A stretch of 6,846 nt of DNA from Chloroflexota bacterium (GTDB lineage Bacteria > Chloroflexota > Dehalococcoidia > SZUA-161 > SpSt-899), in assembly GCA_018657655.1 (NCBI GenBank), contig JABHWQ010000121.1, forward strand, positions 1 through 6,846, written 5' to 3'. Shown here piece by piece: positions 1 through 5,758 of this stretch. A program made the position numbers and the translations under genes. Each line of letters begins with the position of its first letter. Positions within the stretch are counted from its first letter, which is position 1. Below the pieces are notes generated by a model. That model saw only the letters and a list, made by a program, of their open reading frames with translations, was not told the DNA's origin and made no database searches.

Positions 1-90
1 TTACTCAAGAATGCGGCACAGGGGTTCAGCCTGTTTGCGTTAGCCAATCTGTATATGGTTCGCAAGGACTTATTGTTGCTGAAGGGTTAG
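1..90 (+). CDS. C-terminal end of a gene cut by the window edge; possibly an IS5-like transposase
   Basis: An open frame enters from the left edge and ends at TAG 88-90, giving 29 residues rich in hydrophobic and basic amino acids, with the core LFALANLYMVRKDLL. The motif (FALxNLxMVRxxLL) resembles, from memory, the extreme C-terminus of some IS5-type DDE transposases, but the catalytic residues lie outside the window and the match cannot be checked here. If correct, an insertion sequence lies next to the 3' end of the tRNA-Lys gene and points towards it. No terminal inverted repeat could be paired because the other end is missing. The alternative is an unrelated protein with a helical C-terminus. 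That this is the end of a real gene is also not certain on 90 bases. Confidence 0.35.
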   Translation, partial: LLKNAAQGFSLFALANLYMVRKDLLLLKG

Positions 91-154
91 TCTGCCCAAA
101 ACCAGGGAAATCCCGCGGTGTTCTGTCTTCGACCGCAAAAGAAAAAAGGGGGTC

Positions 155-229
155 TGGTGAGCCGGGTGGGTATCGAACCCACGACACCCTGATTAAAAGT
201 CAGGTGCTCTACCACTGAGCTACCGGCCC
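155..229 (-). tRNA. tRNA-Lys (anticodon UUU), CCA end encoded
   Basis: On the minus strand a full cloverleaf can be folded. The 7-bp acceptor stem pairs GGGCCGG (223-229) with CCGGCTC (159-165) and contains one G-U pair. A D arm with AGCTCAGTGGTAGAGC follows. The anticodon stem CCTGA/TCAGG encloses the loop CTTTTAA, with the TTT anticodon at 195-197 (plus-strand aaa). The T arm carries GGTTCGATACC. The discriminator base is A (158), and CCA is encoded in the DNA at 155-157. The gene lies 19 bp downstream of the lepB stop on the same strand. It could be read through from lepB or from its own promoter candidate within the end of lepB (239-268). A run of T residues (minus strand, about 141-147) follows the 3' end closely and could help end transcription, although no separate hairpin precedes it. 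Confidence 0.97.
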
Positions 230-238
230 TCCATATAA

Positions 239-268
239 ACCATACCGCTCACGCCACGTTAGCGTCAA
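239..268 (-). promoter_or_regulatory. Candidate sigma70-type promoter for tRNA-Lys
   Basis: Minus strand: -35 TTGACG (263-268, 5 of 6 to consensus), an 18-bp spacer, and -10 TATGGT (239-244, 4 of 6). The predicted start near 232 would give a leader of only a few bases before the mature tRNA 5' end at 229, which suits a tRNA gene. It overlaps the last codons of lepB. The -10 is weak, so read-through from lepB remains an equally good source of the transcript. Confidence 0.4.
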
Positions 269-827
269 CCGGAAACGAAGATTGGAGAACAGATACTTCA
301 GCATCTGGTTCTTCCTGCTCAGTACTTCCCGATTTCCACGAATGGTTTGGAACGAATCCCCAATCATCCATTGGCCAATAAATTAGCCAAGCCTTACCTA
401 CTATATCATCCTTGGGGACAATGTGCGAGCTGGAAGCTCCTCGATTATCGCCTATAATAAAATAGCTATTTTCAGGGATTTCTTTGAGTGAAACTGAATT
501 GGAACCTTGAATATACGGCTCATCCAATGGTTCGCCATTAACATAAAGTTGTCCTCCTTGAATCTCCAAAGATTCTCCCGGCAGGCCAACTATGCGGTGA
601 ATGACATCGTGGTTGAGATTCGGTGCGTCAAAAACAACGATGTCACCCCTTTTGGGATCACTAAACCAGTAGGCTGCTTTGCTCACGATAACAAACTGTC
701 CATCGTGGAGATTGGGTTCCATACTGTATCCGTTGACCTCGAAATTATGAACCACCGACCGGATAGCTACAAAAAAAAGCAAAGCCAGGATGACTGTTAT
801 TACAATCTCTCGGACCACCCCACGCAT
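249..827 (-). CDS. lepB: Type I signal peptidase, atypical Ser/His form
   Basis: Membrane-bound serine protease that removes signal peptides from exported proteins on the outer face of the cytoplasmic membrane (192 aa, a usual length for the short P-type family). A single N-terminal membrane segment lies at residues 8-23. Box B is GYSMEP with the nucleophile Ser35. Box C is RGDIVVF (60-66). Box D is IHRIVGLPGE (76-85) and box E starts GDNR (126-129). In the bacterial family the general base is the Lys of box D (Lys145 of E. coli in IKRAVGLPGD). Here that position is His77, with codon CAC. In box E the Ser278 equivalent is kept (S132), but the Asp280 and Arg282 equivalents are S134 and I136. 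A hydrophilic tail of about 30 residues follows the conserved domain. The start ATG 825-827 has GGAGG (840-844), 12 bases upstream. A strong promoter lies at 919-947, and tRNA-Lys follows downstream. Identity as a peptidase of this family is secure; whether it uses Ser/His chemistry is inference. Confidence 0.93.
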   Translation of the reverse strand: MRGVVREIVITVILALLFFVAIRSVVHNFEVNGYSMEPNLHDGQFVIVSKAAYWFSDPKRGDIVVFDAPNLNHDVIHRIVGLPGESLEIQGGQLYVNGEPLDEPYIQGSNSVSLKEIPENSYFIIGDNRGASSSHIVPKDDIVGKAWLIYWPMDDWGFVPNHSWKSGSTEQEEPDAEVSVLQSSFPVDANVA

Positions 828-918
828 ATGTTATGCCGCCCTCCATTCTATCAGGCCGCAGTATTGAGTTGCAGTCTGCAAAGTATGGTAGAATAATATC
901 TAACTTGGGACAGAACTT

Positions 919-947
919 AGTATATAGAAGGGTTACCCCATAGTCAA
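919..947 (-). promoter_or_regulatory. Strong sigma70-type promoter for lepB
   Basis: Minus strand: -35 TTGACT (942-947, 5 of 6) and -10 TATACT (919-924, 5 of 6), separated by exactly 17 bp. Transcription would begin near 912 and leave a leader of about 85 bases before the lepB ATG. The spacer contains a small inverted repeat (GGGT-T-ACCC, 930-938 on the plus strand), which could be a regulator site but may be chance. Confidence 0.75.
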
Positions 948-1015
948 TTCGCAGCCTGCTGGAGGCTGGAGTTCATATGGTGTTCATCGTTCAGTAACTA
1001 TAGAATACTTGGTAA

Positions 1016-1597
1016 ATGATGACGAGCTACGAAGATGAACTAATTCACAGGAGCAAAGACGGGGACCTCGACTCGTTTAACTTGCTCATCGAGATTTATC
1101 AAGGACCAATTTACAATCTCACTTTCCGTATGCTGGGTGGCCCTCAGGATGCCGAGGATATTACCCAGGAAGCTTTTGTTTTGGCTTGGAAAGCTATTCC
1201 AGGTTTCAAGGGTGGTAGCTTCAAATCGTGGCTTTTCCGTATCGCTTCAAATGCATGCACCGATTTGCTCCGAAGCAGGAAAAACCGAAAAGCCGATTCT
1301 TTAGATGCCATATTCCCTGAATACAATCCTCTCCCCAGTTCGGTTGAGTCCCCTGAGGAGCACACTTTAAGAGAAGAAGTGGCTCTGCTTATCGGGCAGC
1401 AGTTAATGGCACTGTCTCAGGATCAACGCCTGGTAGTGACGCTGGCAGACCTTCAGGGGTTGAGTTATGAAGAAATAGCCCAGATAACCAACTGCTCTTT
1501 AGGTACGGTAAAATCGCGGTTGAACAGGGGGAGAGCGAACCTCAGAAGTCTATTATTGAAACGTCAGGAACTTTTACCACCCGAATTCCGTCTGTAA
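1016..1597 (+). CDS. ECF-type RNA polymerase sigma factor (RpoE-like)
   Basis: 193-aa sigma70-family protein with only regions 2 and 4, the ECF layout. Region 2 spans about residues 23-92 and includes the core-binding DAEDITQEAFVLAWK (45-59) and the -10-reading segment up to TDLLRSRKNRK. A linker follows, then region 4 at about 125-180 with the helix-turn-helix LSYEEIAQITNCSLGTVKSR (149-168), which reads the -35 element. It directs RNA polymerase to a stress or envelope regulon that cannot be identified here. It is followed after 22 bp by a membrane anti-sigma gene, so its activity is presumably controlled by sequestration. The start is ATG 1016 or the adjacent ATG 1019. Three in-frame stops (995, 1001, 1013) lie just upstream, so no longer form exists, and there is no clear Shine-Dalgarno sequence. 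TAGAAT (1001-1006) could be a -10 that yields an almost leaderless mRNA, but no convincing -35 was seen. Tandem stops TAA-TAG end the gene. Confidence 0.95.
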   Translation: MMTSYEDELIHRSKDGDLDSFNLLIEIYQGPIYNLTFRMLGGPQDAEDITQEAFVLAWKAIPGFKGGSFKSWLFRIASNACTDLLRSRKNRKADSLDAIFPEYNPLPSSVESPEEHTLREEVALLIGQQLMALSQDQRLVVTLADLQGLSYEEIAQITNCSLGTVKSRLNRGRANLRSLLLKRQELLPPEFRL

Positions 1598-1619
1598 TAG
1601 TGCAAGAAGGAAAATTGAT

Positions 1620-2369
1620 ATGTTTGGTCAAAGGCGCCAAAGCGCGTGTGAAAGAATACAGGACATGTTATCGCCGTATATCGATGGGCGTGCTACTTCC
1701 GTAGAAAGAGATGCGGTGGAATTTCATGTCGATGTATGCGAAGAGTGTCGGTTTGAGCTTGGCTCAATGAAAAAGACAGCTCAATTGTTGCACCGTATGC
1801 CGCTAGTATCTACGCCTCGATCATTCACTTTAGCTGAGGTACCTGCAAGAGGCTTTGCATTGCCTTTCAGGATTCCCAGCACGGACTCCCTGCGTTTGGC
1901 CACAGCTACAGCTATTATAGCTCTGGTTGCTATGGTTGGAGTAGATATTTCCGGTGTTGCCGATAAGGCAACCGATTCTTCTGTGCCTGAAACATCGGCT
2001 ACAATACCTACTCCAGAACAGTCTATCCTTGAGATCAAATCACCGCCAGCAACTCCAGAAAACGGTAGTGAGATTGATAAGGATACCATGCCACCACTAC
2101 CGACAACGCCGGTATATACCGGCGTTGCAGGAAATGCTGATGGTGACAACGTCCCACCAGTTGGACCGGTTGTAAACCCAGAGCGGGAAGCTATTGACCC
2201 TAGAATAGACGGAGCGCGGGAAGGTTTGTCCCCCACACCTTCCCGCTCCGCTCCGTTTTGGCTTAATACCGTTGAGATAGTATCCGGAGTCTTCGTGGCT
2301 TTGCTTGGCGGAATGTATTTCCTAGCCTGGCAGAGGAAACGAAGCCGGGTTTCCACAGACAAAGGCTAG
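1620..2369 (+). CDS. Membrane anti-sigma factor with N-terminal zinc-finger (ZAS) domain
   Basis: 249 aa; predicted to bind and hold the upstream ECF sigma factor at the membrane. The cytoplasmic N-terminus (about 1-60) carries the ZAS signature H36-x3-C40-x2-C43, in the usual setting CERIQDMLSPYIDG...E..HV..C..C. Membrane span 1 is about residues 91-109. A loop of about 100 residues rich in Pro, Thr and Ser (110-212), presumably outside the membrane, leads to span 2 (about 213-236) and a basic tail QRKRSR. The topology is thus in-out-in. The loop has no domain I recognise; it may be a sensor or a spacer, and release of the sigma factor could occur by zinc/thiol chemistry at the ZAS or by proteolysis of the loop. 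The start ATG has AAGGA (1607-1611) 8 bases upstream. The loop-coding DNA contains two strong inverted repeats (2104-2127 and 2209-2256). A long open frame on the opposite strand (1781-2362) is taken as a shadow. Confidence 0.9.
   Translation: MFGQRRQSACERIQDMLSPYIDGRATSVERDAVEFHVDVCEECRFELGSMKKTAQLLHRMPLVSTPRSFTLAEVPARGFALPFRIPSTDSLRLATATAIIALVAMVGVDISGVADKATDSSVPETSATIPTPEQSILEIKSPPATPENGSEIDKDTMPPLPTTPVYTGVAGNADGDNVPPVGPVVNPEREAIDPRIDGAREGLSPTPSRSAPFWLNTVEIVSGVFVALLGGMYFLAWQRKRSRVSTDKG
2104..2127. repeat. Perfect 24-bp palindrome inside the anti-sigma coding region
   Basis: The half-site CAACGCCGGTAT (2104-2115) is followed directly by its exact reverse complement (2116-2127) with no spacer. 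It encodes part of the Pro/Thr-rich outside loop (residues TTPVYTGV). A rough chance estimate for 12 matching pairs at some point in 6.8 kb is below one in a thousand. It could be a dyad operator, a mobile palindromic unit, or an RNA hairpin; the sequence alone does not decide. Confidence 0.9.
2209..2256 (+). repeat. Long imperfect hairpin inside the anti-sigma coding region
   Basis: The 5' arm 2209-2225 (ACGGAGCG then CGGGAAGGT) pairs with the 3' arm ACCTTCCCG (2237-2245) plus CGCTCCGT (2249-2256). This makes 17 pairs with a 3-base bulge (2246-2248) and an 11-base loop. Four T residues (2256-2259), the first of them within the stem, end the 3' side, so it resembles a weak intrinsic terminator lying within a gene. 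An upstream segment GAGCGGGAAG (2181-2190) is exactly complementary to 2239-2248 and would compete for the same 3' arm. Confidence 0.75.
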
Positions 2370-2462
2370 TGTTCCACCCGGCGCTAGAGAACTTCCCGAA
2401 TTGGTAGAATGTGAAGTTTTGCGCCGAGTTTCAGCAGTTTGAATTGGTCTAGGAGGCGGAAA

Positions 2463-2585
2463 ATGGCTGAGGAAACTGGCAGTGCAAACGTTTCGATGAA
2501 ACGCAAGTCTTTGCGGGCAGTGATTCCGTTAGGGATAGCCGCAGTTGTCGGGTTACTCTTCTGGCGACGAAAGAAAACTGGATAG
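2463..2585 (+). CDS. Small single-span membrane protein of the sigma/anti-sigma operon
   Basis: A 40-codon gene: ATG 2463, stop TAG 2583-2585. It has a textbook ribosome site, AGGAGG at 2451-2456, 6 bases before the start, the best in the window. The product has a polar N-terminus with a basic patch (MKRKS, 12-16), one hydrophobic span (about residues 19-34, AVIPLGIAAVVGLLFW) and a basic end RRKKTG. The charge pattern does not settle the orientation. It begins 93 bp after the anti-sigma stop and is followed by the operon terminator (2660-2692). The gap before it can fold weakly (GGCGC 2380-2384 with GCGCC 2421-2425, and AACTTC 2390-2395 with GAAGTT 2413-2418), and no separate promoter is evident. 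A 7-bp inverted repeat (2583-2589 and 2606-2612) begins at its stop codon. No family is recognised. It may modulate the anti-sigma factor in the membrane, but that rests on position only. Confidence 0.7.
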   Translation: MAEETGSANVSMKRKSLRAVIPLGIAAVVGLLFWRRKKTG

Positions 2586-2659
2586 ACACTGAGTGAGATA
2601 TTCGTGTGTCTAGACGCTGCCCCTTGACTTCGAATGGGCTAGTGCATCATGAAGATTGA

Positions 2660-2692
2660 AAAAATAGGCTGGATCATATCCAGCCTATTTTT
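2660..2692. terminator. Bidirectional intrinsic terminator between the sigma operon and proS
   Basis: The perfect 15-bp inverted repeat AAAAATAGGCTGGAT (2660-2674) and ATCCAGCCTATTTTT (2678-2692) encloses a 3-base loop. The GC-rich middle of the stem is flanked by an A run on one side and a T run on the other, so each strand gives a hairpin followed by U residues. It lies between the convergent ends of the small membrane protein gene (2585) and proS (2707), exactly where a shared terminator is expected. Confidence 0.92.
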
Positions 2693-2706
2693 ATTTTGTA
2701 CGGGAA

Positions 2707-4407
2707 TTAGACAGCAAGAAGACCTCGGAGATTTTCAATGACCTTCTCCAGAGGCACCAATTCTGATTCTTTCTGGTTGCGTTGTTTGACCTCGGCGCTG
2801 TTCTGTTTGAGATTCCGAGGGCTTATTACTACTCTAAGCGGTATTCCCATGAGATCGGCATCGTTGAATTTGACACCGGCCGATTCGTCCCGGTCGTCTA
2901 ACAGTACTTCGAATCCCTCGTCTTTAAGTTCCGAATAAAGCTTGTCTGCGGCTTTAACAACGTTTTCGTCAGAAACGCTCAGGGCGCAGATATAGACCTG
3001 GTAAGGAGCGATGGAAACGGGCCATACTATCCCTTTATCATCATGGTTTTGTTCTACAGCTGCTGCTAGAAGTCGTCCAACCCCTATACCATAGCACCCC
3101 ATTACTACCGGTTTTTGAGTCCCATCCTGATCGAGGTAAACAGCATCCAGTTTTTCGCTGAATATAGTGCCCAGTTTGAACAGGTGTCCGACTTCGATTC
3201 CTCTGGTTGACAGGAGTTGGCTTTTGCACTTCGGGCACTGATATCCTGCCTGAGCCATGGCGATATCTGTTAAGATATCAACTTTGAAATCGCGCGGATA
3301 ATTGGCGTTTTTCAGGTGGGCATCCGGTTTGTTGGCGCCAACCACGAAGCTAGTGCCGAGAGTTATAGAGTCATCAGCTACTACTTTAGTTCCAGTGATC
3401 CCTATTGGTGATGCCGATCCCGCCACCAGCTCTGCCGCTTGTACTTCATCATCGGTTGCCAGACGCAGGTCCATGCATTTCAGGGTATTCTTAAGTTTAA
3501 GTTCATTCACTTCAAAATCACCCCGAATAACCGAAAAGATAACCTGGCCATCCGCAGCATAGAAAACAGCTTTGAGAGTTTGACTTGTCGGTATCCCAAG
3601 AAAATCTGCCACTTCTTCGATAGTCTTTTTCCCGGGAGTGGAAACTTCTTCCAGAGGCAGTGTCGCCTGCTCATTCTCCGGCTCGGGTTTGGTAAAAGAA
3701 GCTCTCTCCGAATTCGCAGCATAGTCGCATTCCGAACAATAAATGATCTCATCTTCTCCGGTTTCAGCGATAATCATAAATTCATGAGAGTCCTTACCCC
3801 CAATCGCACCGCTATCGGCTTCTACCATGAGTGAAGCCAGTCCGCATCGATCATAAATGTTTCTATAGGCCTGGACCAGTCGCTCGTAAGTTTGGTCAAG
3901 ATCTTCACTGGTAGCGTGCATGCTGTATGCGTCCTTCATGAGGAATTCTCGAACACGTAACAGTCCTCCGCGTGAACGAGGTTCGTCCCGGAACTTGGTC
4001 TGTATTTGATAAGGCATCACCGGAAGGTCCCGATAGCTTTGAATATTGAAATGTGCCAGTTTAGTAATGACTTCTTCGTGTGTTGGCCCGAGGCACAGCT
4101 TGCGGTCGCGCCGGTCTTTAAATGTAAAAAGGGTTTCTCCAAAGAGCAGATCGCGGCCGGTCTCTTCCCATATCTCAAATGGCTGCATTGCGGGCAGCAA
4201 CAATTCCTGACCGTCGGCGGCATCCATTTCCTCGCGAATTATGTTTTCAATTTTGCGCAATGCTCGCCATCCCAGGGGCAGATAGGAATAGATCCCTGTT
4301 GCAACCTGATGAATCATCCCTGCTCTGACCAAAAGCTGATGGCTTGCAGTATCTGCATCTGCAGGGGCTTGCCGCAAGGTTTTGCCAAAAAGTCTGGATA
4401 CTCGCAT
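2707..4407 (-). CDS. proS: Prolyl-tRNA synthetase, bacterial type with editing insertion
   Basis: Class II aminoacyl-tRNA synthetase that charges tRNA-Pro with proline in the cytoplasm (566 aa, usual for the long bacterial type). With residue 1 at ATG 4405-4407, motif 1 is near 42-72 (GWRALRKIENIIREEMD..). Motif 2 is at about 139-155 (FRDEPRSRGGLLRVREF) and motif 3 at about 437-448 (GCYGIGVGRLLA). Between motifs 2 and 3 is a YbaK-like editing domain (about 230-385) that clears mischarged Ala-tRNA-Pro, with GSASPIG near 330-336. Cys pairs CSEC (224-227) and CPKC (391-394) flank this insertion and may bind zinc. The C-terminal anticodon-binding domain starts near 468. Start choice: a longer reading from TTG 4414-4416 would abut AGGAG (4417-4421) with no spacing, whereas ATG 4407 sits 9 bases after it and begins MRVSRLFG. 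It converges on the sigma operon and is divergent from xerD; no clear promoter was found for it. Confidence 0.96.
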   Translation of the reverse strand: MRVSRLFGKTLRQAPADADTASHQLLVRAGMIHQVATGIYSYLPLGWRALRKIENIIREEMDAADGQELLLPAMQPFEIWEETGRDLLFGETLFTFKDRRDRKLCLGPTHEEVITKLAHFNIQSYRDLPVMPYQIQTKFRDEPRSRGGLLRVREFLMKDAYSMHATSEDLDQTYERLVQAYRNIYDRCGLASLMVEADSGAIGGKDSHEFMIIAETGEDEIIYCSECDYAANSERASFTKPEPENEQATLPLEEVSTPGKKTIEEVADFLGIPTSQTLKAVFYAADGQVIFSVIRGDFEVNELKLKNTLKCMDLRLATDDEVQAAELVAGSASPIGITGTKVVADDSITLGTSFVVGANKPDAHLKNANYPRDFKVDILTDIAMAQAGYQCPKCKSQLLSTRGIEVGHLFKLGTIFSEKLDAVYLDQDGTQKPVVMGCYGIGVGRLLAAAVEQNHDDKGIVWPVSIAPYQVYICALSVSDENVVKAADKLYSELKDEGFEVLLDDRDESAGVKFNDADLMGIPLRVVISPRNLKQNSAEVKQRNQKESELVPLEKVIENLRGLLAV

Positions 4408-4607
4408 GATACTCAACTCCTAAATACTGACATCCAAAACCAATCACTAAACCCCAAGGTTTTTCAACGAATGTCCACCCTTCACACTTCAAGTGGGGTA
4501 GCCTTCCGTAGAATGTCCGAATGGCTTTTACAACACTCTGGAAAAGTGTAACACGATTGAAGTGGATTCTCTACCCGCGCAGGGTCAAAACGACTATTCA
4601 ATAATAC

Positions 4608-4637
4608 TTTACAATAAATGATTGATTTTGTTAAAAT
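4608..4637 (+). promoter_or_regulatory. Promoter for the xerD-type gene
   Basis: -35 TTTACA (4608-4613, 5 of 6), an 18-bp spacer, and -10 TAAAAT (4632-4637, 5 of 6) with an upstream TG (4629-4630) that makes it an extended -10. Predicted start near 4644, leader about 50 bases. A 6-bp inverted repeat ACGACT (4590-4595) and AGTCGT (4641-4646) brackets the promoter and could be an operator, though six bases can arise by chance. Confidence 0.6.
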
Positions 4638-4695
4638 GCAAGTCGTCATACATCCTCAAGTATATTTTCATCGCTAAATTGAAGGGGAAAAATCC

Positions 4696-5607
4696 ATGAG
4701 TTATATGATTGAAAACTTCCTGAACTATCTCACTGTGGAAAAGGGTTTTTCTCAGAATACCATCGCAGCTTACAAAAATGACCTAAGGCAATTTGCTGCC
4801 TTTGTTGAGGAGCAATTTGTTTCGAAGGGAAGAAAAATGGCAAACTGGTCGGCGGTTGATAGGGAAATGCTGATGACCTATATCCTGACACTCAAAGAAA
4901 GGCAGTATGCCCCTGCGACGGTGGCCCGCAAAATCGCTGCAGTAAAATCGTTTTTCGATTTTCTTATACATGAGAGCGTGATCAAAGGGGACCCGACTGA
5001 AAACCTCGGCAGCACCAAATTGGGGAAGTCACTTCCCAAGGTGCTTTCAGTGGCACAAGTTGGGGAACTCCTCTCTGAACCAGCCAAACATTCAACGCCT
5101 GATGCAATGAGAGACAAAGCAATGTTAGAGGTCATCTACGCTACGGGAATGCGAGTTACCGAACTTGTCACACTTAATGTTGATGATGTGAATCTTGATG
5201 ATGGATTTGTACGTTGTTTTGGTAAAGGTTCCAAAGAACGATTGATCCCTATTCATGAGCAAGCTATTAGAGATTTAACCATATATCTTCAGGACGTCCG
5301 CCCCCAGATCGCGGCTGCAAATGAGAAGGCGGTATTTGTGAATTTGAGGGGATACCGGCTTACCCGACAGGGATTCTGGCTTATCCTGAAGAACTATGCC
5401 AAAGCTTTGGGGATCGAGAAGGAAATCACCCCTCATACACTTCGTCATAGCATTGCTACACACCTGCTTCATAGCGGAAAAATGAATTTGCGGGAGCTGC
5501 AGGAATTTCTGGGACATGCCAACATATCTACTACACAGATATATACTCATCTTACCAGTGAGCACGTTCGAAAGGTTTACGAAAACTCACATCCGCGGGC
5601 TAAATAG
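4696..5607 (+). CDS. xerD: Tyrosine recombinase, XerC/XerD type
   Basis: 303-aa site-specific recombinase, the usual length for XerC/XerD, which resolve chromosome dimers at dif sites near the terminus. An N-terminal SAM-like core-binding domain spans about 1-90, with MIENFLNYLTVEKGFSQNTI at its start. The catalytic domain (about 115-300) carries all six active residues: R153 (GMRVTEL), K177 (GKGSKER), H247 and R250 (HTLRH), H274 (LGHANIS) and the nucleophile Y283 (QIYTH). ATG 4696 has AAGGGG (4682-4687) 8 bases upstream and a good promoter at 4608-4637. No integrase-type arm-binding domain, att site or phage gene is nearby, which supports a housekeeping role over an integrase. XerC and XerD cannot be told apart with confidence here, and in some lineages a single Xer protein does the work, so the symbol is provisional. 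Confidence 0.9.
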   Translation: MSYMIENFLNYLTVEKGFSQNTIAAYKNDLRQFAAFVEEQFVSKGRKMANWSAVDREMLMTYILTLKERQYAPATVARKIAAVKSFFDFLIHESVIKGDPTENLGSTKLGKSLPKVLSVAQVGELLSEPAKHSTPDAMRDKAMLEVIYATGMRVTELVTLNVDDVNLDDGFVRCFGKGSKERLIPIHEQAIRDLTIYLQDVRPQIAAANEKAVFVNLRGYRLTRQGFWLILKNYAKALGIEKEITPHTLRHSIATHLLHSGKMNLRELQEFLGHANISTTQIYTHLTSEHVRKVYENSHPRAK

Positions 5608-5758
5608 ATATTGAAAGGTACATCAGCGGTTCCAAAACTCGAAGCCTCACATTTTCAAGAAGGGGTGGCATTCACCTCATCGGCAAATGGCACGGGAATT
5701 CAATCACTTGGTCACTTCCTGTTTGGACAGGATTAGCGCATTTGGCAAGGGGTGGTCT

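Noticed and set aside
507..896. 129-codon open frame on the plus strand opposite lepB
   Set aside because: It lies antisense to a clearly conserved gene, shows no recognisable motif, and the strong promoter here serves the other strand.
1781..2362. 193-codon open frame on the minus strand opposite the anti-sigma gene
   Set aside because: The plus strand carries the ZAS motif, ribosome site and operon context. The antisense product is low-complexity Ser/Gly/Thr, as expected for a shadow of a Pro/Thr-rich coding strand.
2649..2741. Short frame beginning MKIEKIGW, similar in its first codons to the enolase start
   Set aside because: It has no ribosome site, runs through the terminator hairpin into the end of proS, and the likeness to MKIEKIKA is limited to a few A-rich codons.
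4006..4551. 181-codon open frame on the plus strand opposite the 5' end of proS
   Set aside because: It overlaps conserved ProRS catalytic sequence in antisense, and no domain was recognised in it.
4422..4560. T-box-like riboswitch in the proS leader (minus strand AGGGTGGACA)
   Set aside because: The conserved TGGNACCGCG core is not matched, and no stem I with a Pro specifier or terminator/antiterminator pair could be drawn.
4696..5607. xerD-type gene as an integrase marking a genomic island
   Set aside because: Length and domain plan are those of housekeeping XerC/XerD; no att repeats, excisionase or phage genes are nearby, and housekeeping genes flank it.
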